Shown here in pieces: positions 14,919 through 21,192 of a stretch of 21,192 bases of DNA. The notes beneath the pieces are model-generated. The model worked only from the letters and a program-made list of their open reading frames with translations. It ran no database searches and was not told the origin of the DNA. The position numbers and the translations under genes are program-made. Source of the stretch: a virus; the IMG/VR virus record IMGVR_UViG_3300035688_000076, positions 1 through 21,192 of that record; one strand, written 5' to 3'. How positions within the stretch are numbered: position 1 is the first letter of the stretch; every line of letters starts with the position of its first letter.

Positions 14919-15254
14919 ATGGCTACATTCTATGTGAAACAGAACGATGCCAAACAACTTATGACCATGTACCTGAAGAATGCGGACGACACGGCCATCG
15001 ACCTGACAGACGCTTCTCAGGTGCATTTGCATGTGGGCAAGAAGGGCGATGTAGTATCCAAGATCGTGGATGCAGCCTGCGTGATAGTAGCCCCTAAGAC
15101 GGCTGGCAAGGTGCGGTATACTTGGGTTGCAGCCAATACCATTGAAGCGGGGGAGTATGATGGTGAGGTGGAGATTCGTTGGCCGGATAGCACCATCAGG
15201 ACCGTTCCCTCCAAGGGGAACTTCAAGGTCGTGATTGGGCCGGAGGTGGCCTGA
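14919..15254 (+). CDS. BppU N-terminal-like baseplate/fibre protein
   Basis: 111 residues with AAGAGGTGA just before the ATG. TFYVKQNDAKQLMTMYLKNA, then AIDLTDASQVHLHVGKKGD, then GKVRYTWVAANTIEAGEYDG and EVEIRWPDSTIRTVPSKGNF follow the BppU-N pattern (an N-terminal QND start, a DLT block, aG.Y.gEvei and a terminal T.P..g). These are small beta sandwiches at phage baseplates or on fibre proteins. It ends the accessory block and shares a base with the next start (TGATG). Confidence 0.7.
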   Translation: MATFYVKQNDAKQLMTMYLKNADDTAIDLTDASQVHLHVGKKGDVVSKIVDAACVIVAPKTAGKVRYTWVAANTIEAGEYDGEVEIRWPDSTIRTVPSKGNFKVVIGPEVA

Positions 15255-15628
15255 TGCCCATCAACTGGAAGGCCAGACGAGTGCATGTGGGCAAGATCAT
15301 CGCCCGGGCCCCCTGGGACTGCACCTTGAGGCGCAAAGGCAGGACCCCAGATGATACCGAGACGAGCTTCACCTTCACCGCCGCCGTCATCCCTGGGGGG
15401 ATGTCCCTCAGCCCGGAGATGCAGGCCCTTATCTCGCAGATGGGGGGGGAACATCTGGTGGGGCGAGGGGACTGGGTACTTCTGGCCCCCTATGACACGG
15501 AGGAGATCAGGCAGGAGGACGAGATCGAGGCAGTGAGCCCGGACCAAGGCTATGCCATGCACTTTCGCGTGGCGTATGCGGCCCGCTTTGAGTCGAAATG
15601 GGAGTGTATCATCCATGAGAGACAATAA
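15254..15628 (+). CDS. Head-closure (stopper) protein, probable
   Basis: 124 residues; ATG overlaps the preceding stop. It is a small all-beta protein: WKARRVHVGKIIARAPWDCT at the N-terminus, then VGRGDWVLLAPYD, IRQEDEIEAVSPDQGYAMHF and a terminal FESKWECIIHERQ. The arrangement of a paired 'DxV..DDxI' block followed by a YxVxxV strand and a hydrophobic end is typical of SPP1 gp16-like neck proteins. Placed just before the terminator and tube genes, where neck genes belong. The assignment is by pattern and order, not by a strong motif. Confidence 0.5.
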   Translation: MPINWKARRVHVGKIIARAPWDCTLRRKGRTPDDTETSFTFTAAVIPGGMSLSPEMQALISQMGGEHLVGRGDWVLLAPYDTEEIRQEDEIEAVSPDQGYAMHFRVAYAARFESKWECIIHERQ

Positions 15629-15854
15629 TGAGGAAGAGAGCATCATCCCGGCGATGCGGCTCACTGAGAGCACAATTCGTCCCGTGATGGTGGACGTTCC
15701 GGGCTTTGGGTGTATGCGATGTGGAAGTATCGAATTGGGCGTAGACGTTGCCATGACTGGCGTTGGACAGATGGTAGTTAGACTCACTTGCCGACGCTGC
15801 GGCAACAGGAGACAACAGGTGTTGGAGGCGCTTCATGGCGATAATCGTAACTGA
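15615..15854 (+). CDS. Small zinc-ribbon protein
   Basis: 79 residues from the ATG at 15615 (GGAG at 15601-15604, inside the gene before); the frame is open further upstream but that start would overlap more. Two CxxC pairs, C33/C36 (GCMRCGS) and C59/C62 (TCRRCGN), lie 22 residues apart and are the only recognisable element, consistent with a single zinc ribbon. The ending is basic, then QQVLEALHGDNRN. It overlaps both neighbours, so it is coupled to the head-closure and terminator genes. Zinc ribbons of this size may bind nucleic acid or stabilise a small structural protein; the role here is unknown. Confidence 0.6.
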   Translation: MRDNNEEESIIPAMRLTESTIRPVMVDVPGFGCMRCGSIELGVDVAMTGVGQMVVRLTCRRCGNRRQQVLEALHGDNRN

Positions 15855-16326
15855 CGCGGCATCGAGTGTCGTGGACTTCCTGAAAAGCGGCGCTGGGGCT
15901 GCCGCTATCAGACTTTTGGTGCAAGGAGGTGCGACAGGAATACTGGAGACTGGGGACTTGAAGGCAACAGTCCTCACCGAACAATTGGCTGCTCGCCGCG
16001 CTGTGAGTGCGGATACCCTGGTACTATGCGTGGATGTGCAGGATGCGGGGGACAGGCCGGTCCCTGTGGACAAGCGGCTGCAAACCGTCGTCGTGCGCAT
16101 CTACGATCAAGACAAGGGCTACCGCAACATCAGAGCGGTGCGCGACCAGATCATCAAAGATTTGGACGGCTACGTGTCCTCCTTAACAAGCGTAGACGGA
16201 GAGAAACGAGGTTATCTAGAGTTGTCCTACCTGGAGCGCAGCGGCATTCGCTATGATTCCCGCTTCGCGGTGGACTTCGAGGCCGTTGCCTTCAGGGGGA
16301 TAGTAGACATTGAAGAAGGAGACTAG
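15835..16326 (+). CDS. Tail terminator / minor tail protein, probable
   Basis: 163 residues; GGAGG at 15824-15828 before the ATG. The core TVVVRIYDQDKGYRNIRAVR, then DQIIKDLDGY, and the closing LSYLERSGIRYDSRFAVDFE with VAF follows the tail-terminator pattern of a strand, a helix with R..I...L and two final strands. These proteins cap the tail tube and join it to the neck. It lies directly before the tail tube gene, as expected. Family assignment is moderate. Confidence 0.6.
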   Translation: MAIIVTDAASSVVDFLKSGAGAAAIRLLVQGGATGILETGDLKATVLTEQLAARRAVSADTLVLCVDVQDAGDRPVPVDKRLQTVVVRIYDQDKGYRNIRAVRDQIIKDLDGYVSSLTSVDGEKRGYLELSYLERSGIRYDSRFAVDFEAVAFRGIVDIEEGD

Positions 16327-16329
16327 AAC

Positions 16330-17187
16330 ATGACCGCTGGAAAGAATACTACCGGAATTGGCCTCCGACACGTCCGTGTTGGAACCCGATCCGACTATGG
16401 GCTGATGGTGATCCCGGCGGGGACCCCCGCAGCGACGGCCTATGCGGGCATCCAGGCGCAGAAGGCCAGGGCTTTGACCATTACCCCCGCTGAGCCGGTG
16501 CGTGTGACGGCTCGTGGTGATGACGTATCGTATCACACCTTTCAGGAGTCCCCGACGGATACCCCGACGGGCGAGCTCCGCACTCAGACCTCGGACATCG
16601 ACCTGATCGCCCTCATCACCTCGGTGAAGGACTTTGGCTCGCCCAACATGCGGGCCGTCGCCATCGGCACGGATAAGGTCGGGCAGGAAGAGGCGATGAT
16701 AATCTGGGGGCAGAGGAAGGCCATCGACTCGGACAAGACGCTGGCCACCTACGGCCAGAGGCACTGGGAAACGTACATCATCCTCAATGCCTATCTTGCT
16801 GCCAAGCCTCCTACGATGGAGGACCAGCAGATCGGCGAGTTCGTGTGGTCTTGCACGGGCAACAACTCCTCGGTGGACCATCTGGGCCGCACGATGACCG
16901 AGGGGGTGCACGGGTGCACCGAGGCCCCCTTCATCATCGTCCATACCAGGTACAAGTTCTGGATGGACGTGTTCGAGGGAGACAACTCGGAGACGGCGTT
17001 CCAGTGCTCCAAGAGCACGGGGCTCATCAAGTACAATACGGGCACGAGCCCTGTGGTGGTGACGGTGAACGGGGTGCTGACGCCTAGTGCTGGTAATTGG
17101 TCTATCAACGCCGCTGGGCTGATTACCTTCCTCGCTCCGCCCGCAAGTGGGGCCCGCCTGTGCGTTCAGTATGAGTTTGAGGACTAG
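16330..17187 (+). CDS. Major tail (tube) protein
   Basis: 285 residues; AAGGAG at 16316-16321 precedes the ATG. The N-terminal 200 residues are beta-rich (VGTRSDYGLMVIPAGTPAAT, TSDIDLIALITSVKDFGSPN, WETYIILNAYLAAKPPTMED) and fit a tube monomer. Residues 235-285 (SPVVVTVNGVLTPSAGNWSI, GLITFLAPPASGARLCVQYE) form an added Ig-like domain with a v-V-n-G-v...ItF.aPPa.Ga pattern, common as a surface decoration on tube proteins. No sheath gene lies next to it, so the tail is probably non-contractile. The gene is followed by an HNH endonuclease gene. Confidence 0.7.
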   Translation: MTAGKNTTGIGLRHVRVGTRSDYGLMVIPAGTPAATAYAGIQAQKARALTITPAEPVRVTARGDDVSYHTFQESPTDTPTGELRTQTSDIDLIALITSVKDFGSPNMRAVAIGTDKVGQEEAMIIWGQRKAIDSDKTLATYGQRHWETYIILNAYLAAKPPTMEDQQIGEFVWSCTGNNSSVDHLGRTMTEGVHGCTEAPFIIVHTRYKFWMDVFEGDNSETAFQCSKSTGLIKYNTGTSPVVVTVNGVLTPSAGNWSINAAGLITFLAPPASGARLCVQYEFED

Positions 17188-17191
17188 AAGA

Positions 17192-17220
17192 TTGACAAGC
17201 CGAGGAAACTGTGCTAAGAT
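17192..17220 (+). promoter_or_regulatory. Strong sigma70-like promoter candidate for the HNH gene
   Basis: TTGACA at 17192-17197 is a perfect -35, followed by a 17-base spacer and TAAGAT at 17215-17220, with a TG one base before the -10 (extended -10). It lies wholly in the 59 bases between the tail tube stop and the HNH start. It is the best promoter sequence found in the window and would let the HNH gene be expressed apart from the late operon. Confidence 0.65.
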
Positions 17221-17221
17221 A

Positions 17222-17246
17222 GGGTATCTTCCCAAAGGAGGGTATC
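17222..17246 (+). repeat. Direct repeat around the HNH ribosome site
   Basis: GGGTATC occurs at 17222-17228 and again at 17240-17246, flanking and overlapping AAAGGAGG at 17234-17241. The second copy abuts the ATG. It may be an operator or coincidence; nothing further supports a role. Confidence 0.3.
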
Positions 17247-17975
17247 ATGTCAAAGCACAGTTTCCAGGATGGCATCGAGGGCAAGGTTTGCGGACATTGC
17301 AAGGTTTGGAAGCCTATTTCGGAGTACTACAAATCAACACGTTATGGCTATCAAGGTCTCTGCAAGGTCTGCAAATCTGCCCTTGCCAAAGAGCCAGGGC
17401 GACACGAAGTCCTGAAAGTGCAAAAACGTGCTTGGTATTACAAGCACCATATCCGGGAGCTTGAAAAGAGGGCGCGAGAACGGAGAGACTTCCGCAAAGC
17501 GAGAGAGCTCCCTTCCGCAAGTTTAGTGAAGAGATTCTGGCAGATGGTCTTGAGAAGGACTGACAGTGAGTGTTGGGAATGGCAGGGCTATGTTGGGCCG
17601 AATGGATATGGACAAATCGGGCACAAAAGAGGGATAATGACGGCTCATCACGTCTCTTGGCTCATCCACAATGGCCCGATTCCGGAGGGGATGATGGTCC
17701 TGCACAAATGCGACAACAGGAAGTGTGTCAACCCAGACCATCTTTACTTGGGCACTGCCAGCGACAACATGCGCGATGCCTACACCAGAGGAAGGATGCC
17801 GGATCGCAAAGGCGAGAATGCCTCAGCCCATAAGCTCACTGAGGTTCAAGTGCTAGAGATACGTGCTCTTGCGGCTCAAGGGCAGATGACTCGCAGAGAA
17901 TTGGCGACTAAGTTCTGTATTTCTCTCTCAAATATCAAGTCCATTATCCGCAGAGCGATTTGGAAGCACATCTAA
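17247..17975 (+). CDS. HNH homing endonuclease (free-standing)
   Basis: 242 residues. Residues 15-42 carry CxxC...CxxC (C15, C18, C39, C42), a zinc finger. Residues 107-180 are the HNH nuclease: WEWQGYVGPNGYGQIG, AHHVSWLIHNGPIPEGMMVL (H134, H135), then HKCDNRKCVNPDHLYLGT (C155, C160, N162, H165). Residues 195-242 form a helix-turn-helix of the kind seen after such nucleases (KLTEVQVLEIRALAAQG, SNIKSIIRRAIWKH), used for DNA targeting. It lies between tail tube and tail chaperone genes, which are usually adjacent, and has its own promoter candidate, so it is probably a mobile gene that spreads by cutting alleles that lack it. It breaks no recognisable gene and looks full length. Confidence 0.88.
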   Translation: MSKHSFQDGIEGKVCGHCKVWKPISEYYKSTRYGYQGLCKVCKSALAKEPGRHEVLKVQKRAWYYKHHIRELEKRARERRDFRKARELPSASLVKRFWQMVLRRTDSECWEWQGYVGPNGYGQIGHKRGIMTAHHVSWLIHNGPIPEGMMVLHKCDNRKCVNPDHLYLGTASDNMRDAYTRGRMPDRKGENASAHKLTEVQVLEIRALAAQGQMTRRELATKFCISLSNIKSIIRRAIWKHI

Positions 17976-17987
17976 AAGGGGACCAGG

Positions 17988-18425
17988 ATGAGCAAGAAAG
18001 CAACGTTCGACTATAAGGACGGTGACTACGATCTGACGGTCATTGTCAAGCAGGCCACGGTGTTGGATGGCCTGCAACGGGCGGCCTTGGAACAGAAGAT
18101 TCAGGGCAGCGAGATGGTCAAGTATCTGACGCCGGAGATCGCCGAGAGGCCGTGGATCGTCACCTGGCTCAAGCAGCTTTATATCGCTGCCCAAACCCTT
18201 ACCGTGGACATCAAGAGCAACGATAAGGAGAAGGGTAAGGTCCAGAAGGGGCTGAGCCTTCAGGAGTTCTTGGAACTGCCCGAGGCTCTCTTGAACATTT
18301 GGTACATGACCATCATATCAGTGAACCCGCAGCTTGTGCCGACTCCCCCACCAGAGGTTAAAGAGGGAGAGACGGTAGAGAAGGCGGGGGAAGAGAGCGA
18401 GCCAAGCGGCGAGACAAGCTCCTAG
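17988..18425 (+). CDS. Tail assembly chaperone, lambda gpG-like
   Basis: 145 residues; AAAGGGG upstream of the ATG. Helical protein with KKATFDYKDGDYDLTVIVKQ, then ERPWIVTWLKQLYIAAQTL and LEFLELPEALLNIWYMTI-like segments (around residues 92-115), ending in a low-complexity acidic tail. It stands between tail tube and tape measure genes, the fixed place of the G/GT pair, and the next frame (18431) is -1 relative to it. Chaperones of this type coat the tape measure during tail assembly. The name rests on position and the two-frame layout rather than a diagnostic motif. Confidence 0.6.
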   Translation: MSKKATFDYKDGDYDLTVIVKQATVLDGLQRAALEQKIQGSEMVKYLTPEIAERPWIVTWLKQLYIAAQTLTVDIKSNDKEKGKVQKGLSLQEFLELPEALLNIWYMTIISVNPQLVPTPPPEVKEGETVEKAGEESEPSGETSS

Positions 18426-18700
18426 ATCAGATGGCCGCCTGGCTCACTAAAGATGATGAGTCAGCCGAAGAGGAGCCAGAGGAAACTCTGGCAGACTTAT
18501 ATGATCCTGAACTTGCTTGGTACGTGTTCAAGATGTTGGAGAACACGCAGGGAGATACCTGGCAATGGCTCCCCTGCGGGGGGGGGATTCTGGACCAACC
18601 GGAGTCCCTCTGGCATGACTTGATGATCCTGATGCGGGCCAAGAAGGTTGTCACGGAGATGCTGAGGCCGGGTCTTGACCGTGCGGCAAAAGGGGATTGA
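18362..18700 (+). CDS. Second tail-assembly-chaperone frame (gpT-like), probably reached by -1 frameshift
   Basis: The frame is open from 18362, just after a TAA at 18359-18361, to the stop at 18700. From the ATG at 18431 it encodes 89 residues (MAAWLTKDDESAEEEPEETL, then AWYVFKMLENTQG). That ATG has no Shine-Dalgarno sequence. Upstream in the same frame the codons read as a basic helix (RERAKRRDKLLDQMAAWL), so the region looks coding before the ATG. The frame is -1 relative to the first chaperone gene, as in lambda G/GT. A run of five G at 18386-18390 is a candidate slip site, although it is not a classic X-XXY-YYZ heptamer. Reinitiation at 18431, five bases after the stop, is the alternative. 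Confidence 0.6.
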   Translation, partial: RGRDGREGGGRERAKRRDKLLDQMAAWLTKDDESAEEEPEETLADLYDPELAWYVFKMLENTQGDTWQWLPCGGGILDQPESLWHDLMILMRAKKVVTEMLRPGLDRAAKGD

Positions 18701-19254
18701 TGGTTGAGTTCGCACTGCGGGCAAGGGCAGAGAGTATACAAAACCTCGGGCGGGTCTTTGACCACTTGGAGCAATTCGCCGAGAGGTTTATCGAGCCTGC
18801 ATCCGTTGAGGCCCAAACGGTTTGGATTCGCACCATCGACCAGAAGTTCGCAGAGGAGGGACCTGGTTGGCCCGACCTTGCCCAGAGCACCATCCGCGAG
18901 CGAGCTCAGCTTCTAGGCCCCAGTTTGGGGGCGCATCCCATCTTGGAGCGTTTCGGTTATCTGCGCCGCTCGCTAACTGACTGGACCTTTGAGGGTCCCC
19001 GCTCCGTTTCCTATGACACCTGGAGCCTGAATGAGGGCTTGGGGCAAAAAAGCATCGAGACCGGAAATGAGATCGAGACTCGCAGGCAACCGGGATATGG
19101 CCTTTATCGCTGGGTGATCTATGATGAGCGTTTCGAGGCCCTGATGGTGGATCGGCCTATGGTCCCTCTAGGGGGGGAAGCGGAAGGGATGTGCAAGGAG
19201 ATCGAGGATTCTTTAGTTCGCTTGGCCGAGCTGATGGGAGGCCCTAGTGCCTGA
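18700..19254 (+). CDS. Tail completion / virion morphogenesis protein
   Basis: 184 residues; ATG at 18700 overlaps the preceding stop (TGATG) with AAAGGGG upstream. A TTG one codon earlier is possible but less well placed. The segment FAEEGPGWPDLAQSTIRER, then PILERFGYLRRSLTDW, resembles the pattern of P2-S / Mu-G-type tail completion proteins (W..L...T...R, then iL..tG.L..s). Helical N-terminus, beta C-terminus (GLYRWVIYDERFEALMVDRP). It sits between chaperones and the tape measure gene, unusual but not unique. It overlaps the tape measure start by 8 bases. Confidence 0.65.
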   Translation: MVEFALRARAESIQNLGRVFDHLEQFAERFIEPASVEAQTVWIRTIDQKFAEEGPGWPDLAQSTIRERAQLLGPSLGAHPILERFGYLRRSLTDWTFEGPRSVSYDTWSLNEGLGQKSIETGNEIETRRQPGYGLYRWVIYDERFEALMVDRPMVPLGGEAEGMCKEIEDSLVRLAELMGGPSA

Positions 19255-21192
19255 TTACACCACCCACTACGTCTTTGACTTGGAGATCAATGGTGCGCAG
19301 GCCATCGCGCAGGCCAAGACCCTCCGCGCCATGATAGCCAAGGAGCTTCAGGGCGAGGAGCCTATCGGCGCGGGGATGAAGCAGGCCGTCCAAGGCGTGA
19401 CGGACCTCGATGTTGCCCTGAAGGGGCACATCACCACCCTCGATGCCTACCAGAAGGCCGTTGATGCGGCACAGAAGGCCACGGGCAACTGGGGTCAATA
19501 CGTACAGCAGGGCATCAACTCCTTGGCGCAGATGGGTCAGGCATATATGAGCCTGAACGCCTCCATGCAGCAGGCGGCCACCCAGCAGCAAGCCCCCGCA
19601 CAGCAGGTCGTCCAGGCTGTGCAGGTAGCTGCCGCAGGGGTCAAGGGATTTTTCCAACAGATGGCCACTTCCGCCGCACAGTCGGCGGGGCAAGTCAAGA
19701 CCTCGGCTGGGGTTATGCAGCAATCTCTCCAGCAAGTTGCCAAGGTTGCGCAATATACACAGCCGATGCTGCCAGGGACGCCGATAGCGGGTGGGGTTGT
19801 TGCTCAGCCGGGACTCCCTGGCATGGGAATGCCCACGATCCAGACCCAGATTGCCCAAGCACAGGCGCGGATGGCCCAAACTTTTACAGGGGGCAGAGGC
19901 GGCGGGGGGTTACAGCAGCAAAGGACCCTGCTCCAATCCTTCACCGAGGGCGTGAATGAGGCCACGGTGAATATCTGGGGCCTGCGTCGTGCGGCCTATG
20001 GCCTGGAGTCCGCAGGGCGAGCCCTCACTCGCTTCAGTGCAGGGCAAATCCAGAACATCCGCGAGGCGGTAGAAGCCTACGGGGAGTATGCCGATGCCAT
20101 CACCCGGGCGCAGATGGCAATGGAGATGCCCAAGGAATTGTTCGATTCCTTGTCCGATGCGGTACTGAAGACCAGTGTGGACTTGGCCCGCTTCAAGCCG
20201 GGGGAGTTAGCCGAGGGACTGCGTATCTGGGCCGCTGGAACGGGCGCGGTCATCCAGAATCAGGGCGACCTGAATAAACTCTTGGAGCAGACCGTAGACA
20301 TTCAGAAGCTCGCCGCGATGAACAACGTCTCCCTGGCCCAGACCACGGACACCGTGGGTGGCATCATGCACGAGTACGCCCTGGGCCTCAAGGACGTATC
20401 CATGATCTCCGAGGTCTTGAACTTCGTGGCGGCCAACACCTTCGCTAACGTCTCGGATATGGGGTCTGCCTTCAGGATGGTGGGGCCCTTGGCCGACAGT
20501 ATGGGCGTCACCTTCACCGAGACGGCGGCAGCCATCGGTCTACTCTCCAACGCCAACCTCAAGGGGACGATGGTGGGCCGCGCTATCAGACAGATGTTCC
20601 TCCAGATGCTCAAGCCCAGCGATGACTACAACAAGGTGATGAACGTCACCCTGGGGCTAACGGAGGACATGGGCGACGCCTGGCGCACGATGGTCTTCCC
20701 TCAAGGGCAGTTCGTCGGCATGGCCAACTATGTGGACTTGTTGGCCGAGAAGACGGAAAACTTGACTGAACAACAGCGCAATGAGACCCTTGCCGCCCTC
20801 TCCACGGCTAATGAACTTCCCACCCTGGTGACTCTGGTGAAGGAACAGATCGAGGCCCGCAAGTACGGGGTTAACATTCTCCGCGCCTATCAGAAGGCCA
20901 TCATGGGCGTGAATGATGCAGAGGTGCAGAACTTCCGTACTATGTATGAGCAGTTGACGGGCCTGCCCTTCACCATCGAGGGGGCTGCGGCTCGCTTCAG
21001 CGGCATGTGGGAGCAGTTTGTGCAGTCCCCCAACTTCGCTCTACAGCAGCTTCAGAGGCGTTGGGATGCAGCAATGATTCGTCTGGGGCAGGCATTCCGT
21101 TCTGGACTATTGCCCCTGTTGGAACAGTTGACCGGCTATCTAGAGAGCTTCTCCGCTTGGGCACGGGCCAATCCGTGGTTCGCGCAGTGGGC
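19247..21192 (+). CDS. Tape measure protein (3' partial)
   Basis: GTG at 19247 with GGGAGG at 19236-19241, 5 bases away; the frame then stays open for 648 codons to the right edge. Residues 1-110 are helical; residues about 110-220 are rich in Gln and Ala (SMQQAATQQQAPAQQVVQAV and similar). Residues about 295-470 show the TP901-type minor tail domain, with MGSAFRMVGPLADSMGVTFT and AAAIGLLSNANLKGTMVGRA as its core, the usual 'GikG..aGtalr' signature. The end is helical (FALQQLQRRWDAAMIRLGQA). It sets tail length and reaches the membrane on infection. Length and further domains cannot be judged as the gene is cut off. Confidence 0.85.
   Translation, partial: MPDYTTHYVFDLEINGAQAIAQAKTLRAMIAKELQGEEPIGAGMKQAVQGVTDLDVALKGHITTLDAYQKAVDAAQKATGNWGQYVQQGINSLAQMGQAYMSLNASMQQAATQQQAPAQQVVQAVQVAAAGVKGFFQQMATSAAQSAGQVKTSAGVMQQSLQQVAKVAQYTQPMLPGTPIAGGVVAQPGLPGMGMPTIQTQIAQAQARMAQTFTGGRGGGGLQQQRTLLQSFTEGVNEATVNIWGLRRAAYGLESAGRALTRFSAGQIQNIREAVEAYGEYADAITRAQMAMEMPKELFDSLSDAVLKTSVDLARFKPGELAEGLRIWAAGTGAVIQNQGDLNKLLEQTVDIQKLAAMNNVSLAQTTDTVGGIMHEYALGLKDVSMISEVLNFVAANTFANVSDMGSAFRMVGPLADSMGVTFTETAAAIGLLSNANLKGTMVGRAIRQMFLQMLKPSDDYNKVMNVTLGLTEDMGDAWRTMVFPQGQFVGMANYVDLLAEKTENLTEQQRNETLAALSTANELPTLVTLVKEQIEARKYGVNILRAYQKAIMGVNDAEVQNFRTMYEQLTGLPFTIEGAAARFSGMWEQFVQSPNFALQQLQRRWDAAMIRLGQAFRSGLLPLLEQLTGYLESFSAWARANPWFAQW

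Noticed and set aside
16910-16925. GGTGCAC-GG-GTGCACC palindrome in the tail tube gene
   Set aside because: Inside coding DNA with ordinary codons for GVHGCTE and no start, stop or promoter next to it.

Overview
The window is part of a tailed-phage (Caudoviricetes) genome or prophage: one continuous plus-strand morphogenesis module running from the portal (cut off at the left edge) to the tape measure protein (cut off at the right edge). Genes are tightly packed, with ATGA or TGATG overlaps, strong Shine-Dalgarno sequences and frequent GTG/TTG starts. The longest stretch without a gene is about 115 bases. Most of the DNA looks GC-rich. The host cannot be named; sigma70-like promoter candidates and AGGAGG-type ribosome sites only say that it is bacterial. 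No integrase, lysin, terminase, replication gene or tRNA is visible.

Head (1-7661): portal; a protease with a C-terminal coiled coil that probably doubles as an internally initiated scaffold; and a major capsid protein whose sequence resembles T4 gp23. These are followed by a fused glycosyltransferase-methyltransferase, a short family-2 glycosyltransferase, a very basic 65-residue protein and a head-tail adaptor.

Accessory block (7674-15254): three small membrane proteins, a virion protein of a widespread phage family, two proteins built from about 20-residue glycine-rich repeats (11 and 16 copies), a beta-helix tailspike whose DNA is AT-rich compared with its surroundings, small beta-sandwich or baseplate-like proteins, a metallophosphoesterase and a BppU-N-like protein. 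The block sits between the adaptor and the next neck gene, which is unusual because adsorption genes normally follow the tape measure gene.

Neck and tail (15254-21192): probable head-closure protein, a small zinc-ribbon protein, probable tail terminator, tail tube, an intruding HNH homing endonuclease with its own promoter candidate, two tail-assembly chaperone frames probably joined by a -1 frameshift, a tail-completion protein and the tape measure protein. No sheath gene lies beside the tube gene, so the tail is probably siphovirus-like, an interesting pairing with a T4-like head.

The best candidates for something undescribed are the paired 20-residue-repeat proteins, which share a C-terminal signature and bracket the spike and host-interaction genes, and the virion-linked sugar and methyl transferases next to the capsid gene.
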